The notes: generated by a model from the sequence alone, not told the origin. A stretch of 44,332 bases of DNA from Thermoanaerobaculaceae bacterium (GCA_013388425.1 JACADV010000069.1:1-44332), one strand, 5' to 3'; shown: positions 1 through 9,229, counted from the stretch's first letter. Made by a program: numbers and translations.

Positions 1-625
1 AGATTGTTCGCCGCGGAGGGTGGTTCCGTCAAGAGGTGCGGAAATTGGGGTCAAGCGGCGAGCTCCCGAAGGGGTTCGAGGCCACCCACGAAGCGCACGC
101 CCGCCAGAACAATTGGCGAGCAGGTGCGGTGCATTGAGGCGGCGAAAGCGTGTCTGGGCCAGAAGGAGTAGCTTCGAGATCAGCGCGGTGGCCCGGCGGC
201 AACGCTTGAAGCGCCTGGCGCTAAGCAGAGGGCAACGCCGCCTGGGCAGGGTTCACATCCCCACCGGGAGCTGGCGCACCCCCACCAAGGCGTACACGGC
301 CACCTGCCCCGTCCTTCAGCTTCCCCACCATCGGGATGGGCAGGAACACCCAGTCCCGCTGGAACTCCGGGCCCTTCGTGCTGGCCTTCTGGCCCGTGGC
401 CGCAAGTCGCTTCACCACCTCGGGAGCGCGCACCGATCGCGAGCTTCGCCTCCCTGCTCCTTCCGTCCCTGTCCATAACCGCCTCTCTCCTCGGGCAGTC
501 TCCCCATTTCGCGAAGATTGGCCGGCACGCAACCACCCCTAACTTGCGTTGATTATGCGTGAGGCACCCCGGGGGCTTGACACGCGCCCGGCCGGGAGCA
601 AGATTTTGGGGTAGGTGCTGTTTGG
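1..625. other. Gene-poor left edge
   Basis: I see no convincing complete gene here. Open frames exist on both strands but have the arginine-, proline- and serine-rich composition of noncoding high-GC frames. The one stretch that reads like protein is on the minus strand between about 440 and 290, around the residues EFQRDWVFLPIPM. It lacks a believable start and turns into low-complexity sequence before its stop at 221, so it may be a decayed gene remnant. A TTGACA hexamer at 577-582 belongs to the promoter of the next gene. Confidence 0.5.
577..605 (+). promoter_or_regulatory. Candidate sigma70-type promoter
   Basis: A perfect TTGACA -35 hexamer (577-582) is followed after 17 nt by a weak -10-like AAGATT (600-605). 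Transcription would start near 612, just before the 626 gene. A perfect -35 hexamer is rare in this window, where most promoters show only a -10. Confidence 0.35.
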
Positions 626-1108
626 TTGCCACGGAGGAGGCCGAGCCTACCCCCCGCGGCGAAGATGGTGCGCAGGATGCCGAAGAGGAAAGCGGCCACG
701 GCAACTTCGGGGAGGCCGGTTCCGGAGTTGGAGCGGATCCGGAATACCATCAGGGTGCTGGTGATCGAGGCTGCCCTGGCGCTGGATATTTTCCTCATCG
801 CGTGTTTCTTCGGCGAAGAGCCAAAATTCTGGGCGTTGCTTGGTCTGTTGGGTGTTGTCGTTGTGAGTGTTCTCACGGCGCTCGGTCTGTGGAGGTTGCG
901 GCGGGCGTGGTGGGCGTACCGAGTTGCCGAGGTAGTTGCCGTTGTCTTTCTCGCGCCATTAACGTTCGTAGCTCACGTGATCTTTCCGTTGATCGTGGCC
1001 TCGATCTACTATTTGGCGGTGGCCTTCGTCCTCACCTGTGTGGTGTTTGGGCTCGCGGTTTTGACTGTGAATGCTGCAAGAGAGCTCAAGGCCAGGGTGG
1101 GGAGATGA
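626..1108 (+). CDS. Small membrane protein of unknown function
   Basis: The frame encodes 160 residues from a TTG at 626, or 147 from an ATG at 665. The TTG sits 8 nt after a purine-rich GGTAGGTG, and a TTGACA promoter lies just upstream, which favours it weakly. After a basic N-terminus the protein is almost all hydrophobic: about four membrane segments near residues 43-62, 67-90, 98-118 and 120-150, with a short basic tail. I recognise no family. The gene is visibly less GC-rich than its neighbours, with third-position T in many codons, and is flanked by gene-poor DNA on both sides. This could mean recent acquisition or weak selection. It may be a small integral membrane or holin-like protein; function unknown. 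Confidence 0.6.
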   Translation: MPRRRPSLPPAAKMVRRMPKRKAATATSGRPVPELERIRNTIRVLVIEAALALDIFLIACFFGEEPKFWALLGLLGVVVVSVLTALGLWRLRRAWWAYRVAEVVAVVFLAPLTFVAHVIFPLIVASIYYLAVAFVLTCVVFGLAVLTVNAARELKARVGR

Positions 1109-1357
1109 GTCCTGGTGGTCGGCTAGGTCCGCTGCTGGCGCGACGCTGCAACGCAGGGTCGCTCGGGCAGTTGGCGTCGCCCCAGCGCCGCCTGCGGCGT
1201 CGGCAGCGAGGCACGCAGCACCCCGGAGGTTGCCCGGCTTGACCGCGGGCTTGGCGCTCGGCGTTGGGCAGGGAGCGCCGGGGAGGTTGGGAACGCACCG
1301 TTGCCGCTGCCCAGGGGCTTGACGGGAGGGGGTGCGGTGGGGGATGATCCACCACCT

Positions 1358-1393
1358 CGTGGGAGGGAGCATCGCCCCGTGGGAGGGATCATG
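1358..1393 (+). repeat. Two-copy short direct repeat
   Basis: The motif CGTGGGAGGGAGCATC at 1358-1373 recurs 20 nt later at 1378-1393 with two differences. Spacing of about two helical turns could place two protein-binding sites on one DNA face, but with only two copies it may be chance. Confidence 0.35.
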
Positions 1394-1580
1394 GAACGCC
1401 GAGCACGGTTGGAGCGAACCCCAATAACCTCGTCTTGCCGACCGGGTCCTGCCCGCTTCCCCCGGTCTCGAGGCCTGTCCTGCCCCGCCAATAGCTAGGG
1501 GGCTGCCCCCGCGCTGGTCCGGCACCGGGCAGCCTCCGGAATCGCCCGCCACAACTGAAGGAACAGAAAACCACGGAAAC

Positions 1581-1602
1581 CGGCCCGAGCCGTCTCGGGC
1601 CG
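1581..1602 (+). promoter_or_regulatory. Perfect hairpin 55 nt before asnA
   Basis: CGGCCCGAG (1581-1589) pairs perfectly with CTCGGGCCG (1594-1602) around a CCGT loop. No T-run follows, so it is not a canonical terminator. It may shape the asnA leader or be an operator. Confidence 0.35.
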
Positions 1603-1657
1603 AGGCCAGCCGTGCGACGCGTGCGGTACTCGCCGGTCTGGCGGAGGAGGTACGACC

Positions 1658-2695
1658 ATGACGATCCGTTGTCGCATTCCTGCCACCTACTCGCCCCTCC
1701 TGGGGGTTCTCGATACCGAGCGAGCCATCAAGCTCGTCAAGGACAGCTTCGAGCGCGAGCTGGCGGCGGCGCTCAACCTGCGGCGGGTGACGGCGCCGCT
1801 GTTCGTCCCCGCCGGTAAAGGGATCAACGACGACCTGAACGGCACCGAGCGGCCCGTCTCCTTCCCGGTGCCGGCGCTGGGCGGGGCGCGGGTGGAGATC
1901 GTGCAGTCCCTCGCCAAGTGGAAGCGCCTGGCCCTGGCCGAGCTGGGACTCGGCCCGGGGGAGGGGATCTACACCGACATGAACGCGGTCCGCCCCGACG
2001 AGGAGCTGGATGAGCTGCACTCGATCTATGTGGACCAGTGGGACTGGGAGCGGGTGATTGCACCCGAGGAGCGGACGGTGGCAGTGCTCGTGGAGACGGT
2101 GCGGCAGATCTACGCCGCGCTGCGGCGGACCGAGCTGGCCCTGTGCACCGCCTTCCCCAGCCTGAAGCCGTGGCTGCCCGAGGAGGTGAGCGTGGTGCAC
2201 GCCGAAGAGCTGGCGCGGCGTTTCCCTGAGCTGTCCCCGCGAGAACGGGAGCACCGCGTGGTGGAGGAGCGGGGAGCCGTGCTGGTGGTGGGCATTGGCG
2301 CGGCGCTTGCGGATGGCCGGCCGCACGATGGACGGGCCCCCGATTACGACGACTGGATCACCCCCAACGGCCACGGCCGGGGTCTCAACGGCGATCTGCT
2401 CCTGCGCCATCCCGTGCTGGGGGGTGCCTGCGAGCTCTCCTCCATGGGCATTCGCGTCACGCCGGAGAGCCTCCTGGCGCAGCTCGAGGAGCGAGGCTGC
2501 CTGGAGCGGCGCAAGCTGTACTTCCACAGGAGGCTGCTGGCTGGCGAGCTGCCGCTCACCATGGGCGGCGGCATCGGCCAGTCGCGGCTGTGCATGCTGC
2601 TGTTGCGCAAGGCGCACATTGGGGAGGTGCAGGCGTCGGTCTGGCCGGAAGCCATGCGGCAGGCGTGCGAGCGGGCCAACATCCGCTTGCTGTAG
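1658..2695 (+). CDS. asnA: Aspartate--ammonia ligase (asparagine synthetase A)
   Basis: This 345-residue protein matches AsnA, the ammonia-dependent asparagine synthetase (EC 6.3.1.1) that makes asparagine from aspartate, ammonia and ATP via an aspartyl-adenylate. It has the class II aminoacyl-tRNA-synthetase-like fold. Family signatures seen in order are VQSLAKWKR, GIYTDMNAVRPDE, HSIYVDQWDWE, PDYDDW, LNGDLL, ELSSMGIRV and the C-terminal GGGIGQSRLCMLLL (motif-3-like). Length is close to the roughly 330 residues usual for the family. The ATG at 1658 follows GGAGGAGG by 7 nt, which fixes the start. It stands alone, with no glutamine amidotransferase domain, so it uses free ammonia. The long upstream region with a hairpin may regulate it. 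Confidence 0.95.
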   Translation: MTIRCRIPATYSPLLGVLDTERAIKLVKDSFERELAAALNLRRVTAPLFVPAGKGINDDLNGTERPVSFPVPALGGARVEIVQSLAKWKRLALAELGLGPGEGIYTDMNAVRPDEELDELHSIYVDQWDWERVIAPEERTVAVLVETVRQIYAALRRTELALCTAFPSLKPWLPEEVSVVHAEELARRFPELSPREREHRVVEERGAVLVVGIGAALADGRPHDGRAPDYDDWITPNGHGRGLNGDLLLRHPVLGGACELSSMGIRVTPESLLAQLEERGCLERRKLYFHRRLLAGELPLTMGGGIGQSRLCMLLLRKAHIGEVQASVWPEAMRQACERANIRLL

Positions 2696-2860
2696 GGCGT
2701 CGGCACGTGGCGCAGCGCCGACCGGCGGGTTGCCAGGCCCCTGCAGCAAGCCGTCGAGCTGCCCCGAAATGGCGCTTGCTGCGGTAAGCTGCTCGCGGCA
2801 ACAGGGGGCGGCCGCGGGCGGGGCAGCGGCCAGCCTGAAGGGACGGCGAGCGGGCTCGAG

Positions 2861-3997
2861 ATGCCGATCAGCGGAAACCTTCGCACCATGCCCGTGGTGG
2901 ATCTGCTCCAGTGGATCTCCGTGGCGCGCAAGACGGGGACGCTCATCGTGCGCGGCGAGTGGAAGCGGCGGATCTTCTTCGAGGACGGGCAGGTGACGCT
3001 GGTAGCTTCCGATCATGCCCGCGAGCGCCTGGGGTACTACCTGGTGGGGTGGGGGTACCTGAGCGCCGCGCAGCTCGAAACACTCTTGGCGGAACAGCAG
3101 GAGCGGGGGCAGGCGCTGGGGGATCTGCTCATCGAGCGAGACCTCGTCCCCAAGAACGAGCTCGTCCGCATGCTGCGCGTGCGCGCCGAGGACATGATCG
3201 TCAACCTCATTCTGGCTGGCGAGGGGGATTTCCGCTTCATTGACCAGACGATCCCGCTGCGGGCCAGCGTGGAGGTGCGCTTCCCCGTGGAGCAGCTGCT
3301 CTTCGAAGCGGCGCGGCGCGCCGACGAACTGCGACGTCTGCGCGACGTGGTGCCCAGCGAGCGGCACGTGCCCCGCCTCCTGGACGGTTCGTTTGCCCAG
3401 CGGCTCTCGCCCCAGGAGCGGGAGGTGCTCGCCTTCGTGGACGGGCAGCGCAGCATCGAGGAGGTGGCCTTCGCAGCGCGGGTGGCCGAGTTCCACGTGG
3501 CCTCGCTGGTATTCCGCGGGGTGGAGACCGGTGCCGTGGCGCTGGACCCGCCGGCCGAGGCGGAACCGGCGCCACGGACCGAGACCGGCGAATGGTCCGA
3601 TTTGCTGCGCGAAGCCGAAACCTGCATCACCTTTGGTGATCTGCTGTCAGCGTACTCCCACCTGGCCAGGGTGCAGAGGAACTGCGCCCAGGTCGGCGAG
3701 GCAGTGCGGCGGGCGGAGGCGATGCAGGCACGCATTGCGGCACTGTTGGATCGCGCCCTGCCCGAGAGCGAGGATCTCCTGCAGCTCGCCGTGGATTTTG
3801 GCGAGCTCACCAAGCTGCGCTTCTCGCCGGAGGAAGCGTTCATCATTTCGCGGGTGGACGGTCGCTACACCATTGCCCAGACACTGTCGCAGTTTCCTGG
3901 CAACCGCTTGCTGGGCCGGTTGATCGTGCACGAGCTGCTGCAGCAGGGGATCCTCAAGCTCTCCTCGCAGAAGGGTCTGGCGCGCACCCGCAGTTGA
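2861..3997 (+). CDS. DUF4388 domain protein
   Basis: The 378-residue protein opens with the DUF4388 signature: a start like MPISGNLRTMPVVDLLQWI, then KTGTLIVRG, RRIFFEDGQV and LGYYLVGWGYLS. This domain is common in delta-proteobacterial and acidobacterial regulatory proteins, often joined to receiver or GGDEF domains. Here it is followed by a helical region (about residues 70-150) and a C-terminal part (about 160-370) that I cannot assign. No signal peptide or membrane segment is visible, so it is probably cytoplasmic. It runs convergently toward the GGDEF sensor gene, with 61 nt between stops. A role in signalling is likely from domain company alone; no catalytic motif is present. Confidence 0.75.
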   Translation: MPISGNLRTMPVVDLLQWISVARKTGTLIVRGEWKRRIFFEDGQVTLVASDHARERLGYYLVGWGYLSAAQLETLLAEQQERGQALGDLLIERDLVPKNELVRMLRVRAEDMIVNLILAGEGDFRFIDQTIPLRASVEVRFPVEQLLFEAARRADELRRLRDVVPSERHVPRLLDGSFAQRLSPQEREVLAFVDGQRSIEEVAFAARVAEFHVASLVFRGVETGAVALDPPAEAEPAPRTETGEWSDLLREAETCITFGDLLSAYSHLARVQRNCAQVGEAVRRAEAMQARIAALLDRALPESEDLLQLAVDFGELTKLRFSPEEAFIISRVDGRYTIAQTLSQFPGNRLLGRLIVHELLQQGILKLSSQKGLARTRS

Positions 3998-4058
3998 GGG
4001 CGCGAACCGGCGGGCCTCACCACCGGCCAGTGGCCTGGGGCAGCGAGCGCTTGGACCG

Positions 4059-7000
4059 TCAGCGGCTGGGAGGACGGGGCAGCACGGGGTGGGAAGAGGA
4101 GACCAGCTCGGTTTCTTCCGCACGGCTCGTGTTGCGCCCCGCCTGTTTCGCGCGGTAGAGGGCTCGATCGGCCAGTTCCACGAGCTGGGCGGGACTCTGC
4201 TCGAGGGTGGGCCACGTGGTGGCGACGCCGCAGGAGATGGTCACCACCCCGCCTGTGGGGCTGGCAATTTCCAGCGCCTCCACCCGCCGGCGCAGGCTCT
4301 CGGCCACGGTCAGAGCCCCGAGCCGATCGGTGGCCGGGAGAATGAGGGCAAACTCCTCGCCGCCGTAGCGGGCCACCGAGTCCCCCACCCGCGGCAAGCC
4401 GTCGGCGAGGGCGCTGGCCACCGCCCGCAGGCACTCGTCGCCCCGGTGGTGGCCGTAGGTATCGTTGAAGAGCTTGAAGTGGTCGATGTCGATCATGCCC
4501 ACGGAGAGCAGCGAGCCGGTGCGCACGGCACGCTGCCACTCGGTGGCCAGTCGTTCCTCGAAGCGGCGGCGGTTCGCCACGCCGGTGAGGGGGTCGAGGT
4601 AGGAGAGTTCGAGGAGGAGCTCGTTGGCCTCGCGCAACTCTCGGGTGCGGGCGTCCACCAGGGTGGCCAGCTGCTGTTCGCGGCGGAGGTGTACGCGTAT
4701 GCGCGCCCAAACCAGCACGGTCGCCGAGCCGGCCACCACGGCGGCGACGAGCAGGGCGAACCACCAGCTCCGCCACGGAGCCGGGCGAACCACGAACGGC
4801 AGCTCCACGGGGCCGGACACGTTACCCGCCCAGTCCCTCCCCCATACTCGAAACACGTAGTCCCCGGCTGGCAGCAGCGGGTACTCCCGCTGCCACGCCG
4901 CGGTCCACGGCGACGGAGCTTCTTCTATCGGGAGCAACTGCGTGCGGTAGCGGGTTTCGTCTTCGCGGAAGAAGCTCAACAGCGCGAATTGGAAGGCAAC
5001 GCTACTGTGGCGATGCCCGAGAACGGCGTGGGGCAGCAGCGGTGTGCCGTCGCTCGCGAGGGAGGAGCGCAGCCAGATTTTCTTGCTGGTGCGATCGACG
5101 CGCTCCTGGGAGGGGTCGAAGGCCGCTGCCCCCAGGACAGTCCCCACCCATACCCGGCCTTGGGCGTCCACCAGGGCCGCGCCGCGGTTGCCCTGGTTGC
5201 TGGGAAGTCCGTCGTGAACGGTGAAGGTGGACACCTCTAACGGCGATGCGCCGGCGGTCGCGGCCAGGTTAGGGCTGATCCGGGCTACCCCGCCGTTGGT
5301 CAGCAGGTAGAGGCGCCCGGCGGGATCCTGGACGATGTCGTAGATGGTGTTGTTGGGGAGTGGTGGGTCGCTGTCGGTGGTGAGGGTGAGGAAGGTCGTG
5401 GCTGCATCGGTAAGGCTGAGGCGCGTAACGCCCCCGCCATCCGTGCCGATCCACAGGTACTCCCGACCAGCTCCCTCCCTGGTTTCGAGCAGGGCTTGGA
5501 CGGCCTGGTTGGGCAGGAAGCCGATGTCCAGCGGCTCGAAGCGCTGGCCGTTCCAGCGGGCCAGCCCTGCCGAGGTGCCAATCCAGAAGGTGGGGCCTGG
5601 GTGGAGAGTGCCGCTGGGAGCGAAACACAGCACCGATTCGCCGGGCAGCCCGTGGGTGCGGTCAAACTGTTCCCAGCGACCACCGCTGAAGCGGGCGAGG
5701 CCCGCCCGCGTACCCACCCAGACGGAGAGCGAGCCATCGCTGCTGCGGCTTGCAAAGAGCGCCTGCACCATGTCGTTGGGCAGGGCACCGGAGCGGGTGT
5801 CGAAGGTTGTCCACCGATGGCCCCTGAACCGGGCCACCCCCCCGTGCCGGGTGCCCACCCACAGGGCGCGCTCCCCGCTCTCCTCCTCGGTCTCCAGCAA
5901 GGACTGGACGGTGTCGTCGGGGAGGGCTCCGCTGGAGCGATCGTAGGTGCGGCACTCGCGGCCTTCGCAGCGGACCACACCGCCACCGTCCGTGCCGAAC
6001 CACATCACCAGGGCGCCCTCGCGGCTGCGGCTCTCGAGGAGGGCGGTGACGGGCACGGTGGGCCGTGTGCCCAGCGGCGAGAACTGTCGCCACTGCCCCT
6101 CCTTGAGGAGGCCCAGTCCCCCGTTGCGGGTGCCCACCCACAGACCAGCCGTTCCCTGCTCGGCGGTGGTGTGGAGGAGGCTGTACACGGCGTTGGAGGG
6201 CAGGCCGCTTTCGGCCGTCACCACGGCGACCACCGTGTCCCGGACCTGGGCCAGGCCCCCGCCGTCGGTCCCCACCCACACGGTCCAGTCGCCGCTGGTG
6301 CCAGGATCCGCCGCGAGACTGGTCACGTAGTTGCTGGGGAGCCCCGCCCCTCGGTCGATGCGCTGCCAAGTGGCGCCGCGCCGCCGGAAAACCCCTGCCC
6401 CGTACGTCCCGACCCACAGGGTGCCCGACGCACCGCCGCCGCCAGTTTCCAGCAAGCTGTTGACGGAGACCGAGGGGAGGCCAGGCTCGACGACGAACTG
6501 GGAAGCCCCCTCCCGCAGCGACGCGAGGCCGGCCTCGGTGCCCACCCACAGCACCGGCGTGCCGGTTTCGTCGGTGGTGGGCAGGAGCGCCCACACGGTG
6601 TTGGCGGGCAAGTTGGTGTGGGTGTCGAAGGTGGTCCACCTGCCGTGGAGCCGGCGGGCCACCCCCCCGCCGTGCGTGGCGACCCACACCACCGGCGTGC
6701 CATCGCCACTGCGGCCCTCGGCCAGGGCGTTGATGCGGAGATGCGGCAGCTCCGCGGCAAAGACGGTCCAGGTGTCGTCGTCGAGGCGGCACAAGCCAGC
6801 GGCCTGGGTGCCCAGCCAGACGCTCCCGTCTTGGCTCGCCAGGAGCGACCTCACAAAGTTGGACTGCAGGTGCGTAGGTGGGTTGACGGGGGTCCAGGAG
6901 CGCCCGTCGTAGTACGCAGCCCCGTCCTGGGTGCCGACCCAGAGCATGCCGCGGCGATCCAGGGCCAGGGCGTGGACCGTGTTCTGGGGCAGACCGTCCA

Positions 7001-7211
7001 CGTCCCGCCAGAGGCGGAAGGCGTAGCGACCCGAGTCGAAGGGATCGGCAGAGGCTGCGCTGACGGTGCGCGCGGCGAGGGCCGCGAGGGGGGTTAGCAG
7101 GAGCAGCAGGGCGGCCGCCAGGAGGGGGAGCACCGCAGCGGTGGGCTGCCAGCGCAATCCCTCCGCGCTCCAGCGCCTGGATGGACGGGCCGAGTTGGGG
7201 TGGAGGGCCAT
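4059..7211 (-). CDS. Propeller sensor diguanylate cyclase
   Basis: This 1,050-residue membrane sensor would make cyclic di-GMP from two GTP. A signal peptide (about residues 15-45) leads to 14 Reg_prop-type blades, each marked by a WVGT-like motif, enough for two seven-bladed periplasmic propellers. A Y_Y_Y-type domain precedes a membrane helix at about 813-835, a short coiled coil and a GGDEF domain (about 868-1030). The active site is intact as GGEEF at 950-954, and an RVGD inhibitory site lies five residues before it, so product feedback is expected. Start chosen at ATG 7211, 10 nt after the tdk stop; an open frame continues upstream into tdk but in a different frame from it. It is the last gene of a four-gene operon. 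Confidence 0.9.
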   Translation of the reverse strand: MALHPNSARPSRRWSAEGLRWQPTAAVLPLLAAALLLLLTPLAALAARTVSAASADPFDSGRYAFRLWRDVDGLPQNTVHALALDRRGMLWVGTQDGAAYYDGRSWTPVNPPTHLQSNFVRSLLASQDGSVWLGTQAAGLCRLDDDTWTVFAAELPHLRINALAEGRSGDGTPVVWVATHGGGVARRLHGRWTTFDTHTNLPANTVWALLPTTDETGTPVLWVGTEAGLASLREGASQFVVEPGLPSVSVNSLLETGGGGASGTLWVGTYGAGVFRRRGATWQRIDRGAGLPSNYVTSLAADPGTSGDWTVWVGTDGGGLAQVRDTVVAVVTAESGLPSNAVYSLLHTTAEQGTAGLWVGTRNGGLGLLKEGQWRQFSPLGTRPTVPVTALLESRSREGALVMWFGTDGGGVVRCEGRECRTYDRSSGALPDDTVQSLLETEEESGERALWVGTRHGGVARFRGHRWTTFDTRSGALPNDMVQALFASRSSDGSLSVWVGTRAGLARFSGGRWEQFDRTHGLPGESVLCFAPSGTLHPGPTFWIGTSAGLARWNGQRFEPLDIGFLPNQAVQALLETREGAGREYLWIGTDGGGVTRLSLTDAATTFLTLTTDSDPPLPNNTIYDIVQDPAGRLYLLTNGGVARISPNLAATAGASPLEVSTFTVHDGLPSNQGNRGAALVDAQGRVWVGTVLGAAAFDPSQERVDRTSKKIWLRSSLASDGTPLLPHAVLGHRHSSVAFQFALLSFFREDETRYRTQLLPIEEAPSPWTAAWQREYPLLPAGDYVFRVWGRDWAGNVSGPVELPFVVRPAPWRSWWFALLVAAVVAGSATVLVWARIRVHLRREQQLATLVDARTRELREANELLLELSYLDPLTGVANRRRFEERLATEWQRAVRTGSLLSVGMIDIDHFKLFNDTYGHHRGDECLRAVASALADGLPRVGDSVARYGGEEFALILPATDRLGALTVAESLRRRVEALEIASPTGGVVTISCGVATTWPTLEQSPAQLVELADRALYRAKQAGRNTSRAEETELVSSSHPVLPRPPSR

Positions 7212-7221
7212 GGGGTGCGGG

Positions 7222-7827
7222 CTAGCCCCCTTCTTCTTCGGAAGGGTAAAGCACCGGCGGCTGGGCCGGTCCCCCCGGTTCGAAGCAGCGGCGGCAGCGC
7301 GCCTCGTAAATGTCCGATGCCCCCACCAGCACCTGCTCGGTGGCTTCTGTGAGGCGCTGCGTGTAGGACGCCGGGCCGCCGCAGCGGGCGCAGATGGCGT
7401 GCATCTTCTCCACCTCCTCGGCGATGGCCAGGAGGTGGGGCATGGGGCCAAAGGGCTCACCGCGGAAGTCCATGTCCAGGCCGGCCACGATCACCCGTTT
7501 GCCCAGATCGGCGAGGCGGGAGCACACAGCCACCAGGCCGTCGTCGAAGAACTGGGCCTCGTCCACGCCCACCACTTCGGTGCGCGGGTCCAGGCGTTCG
7601 AGAATCTCCGCCGCGTTGCGGACCCGCTCCGAGTCCAGGCGCCAGCGCGAGTGGGAGACCACCTGGTTCACCGCAAAGCGGTCGTCCACCACCGGCTTGA
7701 AGACCTGCACCCGCTGGCGGGCGATGATGGCGCGCCGCAGCCGCCGGATGAGCTCCTCGGACTTGCCGGAGAACATGCTGCCGGTGATCACCTCGATCCA
7801 GCCACCCCAGAGGTTGGGCGGACGCAT
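7222..7827 (-). CDS. tdk: Thymidine kinase
   Basis: A 201-residue type II (tetrameric) thymidine kinase, which phosphorylates thymidine to dTMP with ATP in pyrimidine salvage. The P-loop is GSMFSGKS near residue 17, the Walker B/DEAQFF motif is near residue 95, the lasso and thymidine-binding region follow, and two zinc-binding pairs (CARC and CRRC) are present. The ATG at 7827 overlaps the TGA of nth as TGATG, so the two are translationally coupled; a GTG one codon earlier is possible. Ten bases separate its stop from the GGDEF sensor gene. Confidence 0.95.
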   Translation of the reverse strand: MRPPNLWGGWIEVITGSMFSGKSEELIRRLRRAIIARQRVQVFKPVVDDRFAVNQVVSHSRWRLDSERVRNAAEILERLDPRTEVVGVDEAQFFDDGLVAVCSRLADLGKRVIVAGLDMDFRGEPFGPMPHLLAIAEEVEKMHAICARCGGPASYTQRLTEATEQVLVGASDIYEARCRRCFEPGGPAQPPVLYPSEEEGG

Positions 7828-8519
7828 CACTGGACTCTAGCGCACCGCTCCTCCCCCGGCAACGGTGGGGACTCGACTCCGAGGCGCGGGCAGAGGGGGG
7901 CGAGAGGACAGCGCCCGCACCCGGGACGGCGGGCGGTGCAGACACGCCTCCCGTGGGCAATGAGGCGGTGCCCCAGAGCGATCCACGCGTCCTGGGGGAA
8001 GAGTTCCATGAGGTCGCGTTCGATAGCCTCGGCGGTGGTCCCACTGGACAGCCCCAAGCGAGCTGCCAGGCGCGCCACGTGGGTGTCCACCACGATCCCG
8101 GTGGCGAGAGAAAAGGCCGTTCCCAGCACCACGTTGGCGGTCTTCCGTCCCACCCCGGGCAGCGAGGTGAGCTCGGCCATGGAGGGGGGTACCTGGCCGC
8201 CGTGGCGCGCCACCAGCGTCGCGGCCAGCGACAGCAGGGTGCGAGCCTTGTTGCGGTAGAAGCCGGTGGAGTGAATCAACGCCTCCAGCTCTGCCGCCTC
8301 GGCGCTGGCGAGGGAGGCCGCGTCGGGGAAGCGGGCGAAGAGGGCCGGGGTGACCGCATTGACGCGGGCGTCGGTGCACTGGGCGGAGAGGATTGTGGCC
8401 ACCAGGAGCTCGAACGGGTTGGAAAAGGCCAGCTCGCAGGTGGCGTCGGGGTAGGCTGTCGCCAGGGCGGCTTGGATGGCTTGAGCCCGGGCTTGCTTGG
8501 CAGGGAGCGTTTCGCTCAT
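7827..8519 (-). CDS. nth: Endonuclease III
   Basis: A 230-residue DNA glycosylase/AP lyase that removes oxidised pyrimidines in base excision repair. The helix-hairpin-helix [16 protein letters not shown] contains the catalytic lysine, and VDTHVARL supplies the catalytic aspartate. The [4Fe-4S] cluster loop shows the exact C-x6-C-x2-C-x5-C spacing near the C-terminus. Length is typical. The ATG overlaps the upstream DUF502 stop (ATGA) and the TGA overlaps the tdk start. Confidence 0.96.
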   Translation of the reverse strand: MSETLPAKQARAQAIQAALATAYPDATCELAFSNPFELLVATILSAQCTDARVNAVTPALFARFPDAASLASAEAAELEALIHSTGFYRNKARTLLSLAATLVARHGGQVPPSMAELTSLPGVGRKTANVVLGTAFSLATGIVVDTHVARLAARLGLSSGTTAEAIERDLMELFPQDAWIALGHRLIAHGRRVCTARRPGCGRCPLAPLCPRLGVESPPLPGEERCARVQ

Positions 8520-9223
8520 GTTGGCTCCCGGGGTGGTGGGGGAGGGGGAGAGAGGATGCGATCGGGGCTGGGGGCGAGCAGGCCGCCGGAGATCACCATG
8601 CGGATCGCCTCCTCCACGGTGAGCGACGTTTCCTGCACCACCGCTGCCGGGTAGATGAGGTAGAAACCGGTGGTGAAGTTGGGGGTGGTGGGCATGAACA
8701 CCGACACCATGGGTTGCGCACCAGCGGCGGTGCGCTGCTCGAACTCGGCGGTGAGGAAGGCAATGCTCATGGCGTCCCGGCTCGGGAAGGGGATGAGGAC
8801 GACACGCCGGAACGCCTTGCTCCGGTCGGCGGTGAACGCCTTGGTGATCTCGCGGGCGCCGGTGTAGACAGGGCGGACGAAGGGGACGCGGGAGAGAATC
8901 CGCTCGCCAACCCGCAGGATGCGCCGTCCCAGTACGTTGTGGGCCAGCACACCGAGCAGAAAGACGAGGACGATGGCAATGGCGGCGCCGACACCGGGCA
9001 CCGAGTAACCCAGGAGCCGGGCGGTGATCGGGTACGACCACCGGTCGAGCAAGTTGAAGATGAAGCGAGCAAAGAAGATGGTGACCACGAGCGGGAACGC
9101 GACGATGGCTCCGGTGACGAACCGGCTGCGGAGGTAGCCGAGACAGCCCGGACGTGGCTCCGGCGCCGACGGCGGCAGCGGGAAGCTCCAGGAACCGCTG
9201 GAAGAGGAGGTATCGTTCCCCAC
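8516..9223 (-). CDS. DUF502 family membrane protein
   Basis: This 235-residue protein matches DUF502 (PF04367). It has an N-terminal cytoplasmic Ser/Pro-rich stretch, two membrane segments (about residues 35-60 and 75-100), the conserved VPFVRPVYTGAREITKAF region and a C-terminal soluble domain containing VFMPTTPNFTTGFYLIYP, ending in a polyproline tail. The family is widespread but its biochemical role is unknown to me. The GTG at 9223 lies exactly 6 nt after a TACAAT hexamer and has no Shine-Dalgarno sequence, so the mRNA is probably leaderless. It is first in the operon with nth, tdk and the GGDEF sensor. Confidence 0.88.
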   Translation of the reverse strand: MGNDTSSSSGSWSFPLPPSAPEPRPGCLGYLRSRFVTGAIVAFPLVVTIFFARFIFNLLDRWSYPITARLLGYSVPGVGAAIAIVLVFLLGVLAHNVLGRRILRVGERILSRVPFVRPVYTGAREITKAFTADRSKAFRRVVLIPFPSRDAMSIAFLTAEFEQRTAAGAQPMVSVFMPTTPNFTTGFYLIYPAAVVQETSLTVEEAIRMVISGGLLAPSPDRILSPPPPPPREPT

Positions 9224-9229
9224 GCCCGC

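Larger units (their letters stand above)
1109..1657. other. Intergenic region upstream of asnA
   Basis: I find no gene in these 549 bases on either strand. It holds a two-copy 20-nt-period direct repeat (1358-1393), a perfect 9-bp hairpin (1581-1602) and the asnA ribosome-binding site (GGAGGAGG at 1643-1650). I looked for a T-box leader suited to an asparagine gene and saw no convincing antiterminator or specifier arrangement. Confidence 0.5.

Noticed and set aside
1109-1657. T-box or other riboswitch before asnA
   Set aside because: No recognisable conserved T-box antiterminator sequence or specifier loop was seen; only a simple hairpin.
959-3496. An 845-codon open frame on the minus strand across asnA
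   Set aside because: It is antisense to asnA and the DUF4388 gene, both with clear family motifs, and its translation is His/Arg/Pro-rich, as expected from the opposite strand of high-GC coding DNA.
5269-7020. Periodic DNA repeats that could suggest a CRISPR or tandem array
   Set aside because: The period matches the propeller blades at protein level (about 40-60 codons) and the DNA copies diverge, so it is protein repetition only.
5496-7097. A 533-codon plus-strand frame within the propeller/GGDEF gene
   Set aside because: It mirrors the repeated WVGT blades on the other strand; periodic residues come from the propeller repeats rather than a real protein.
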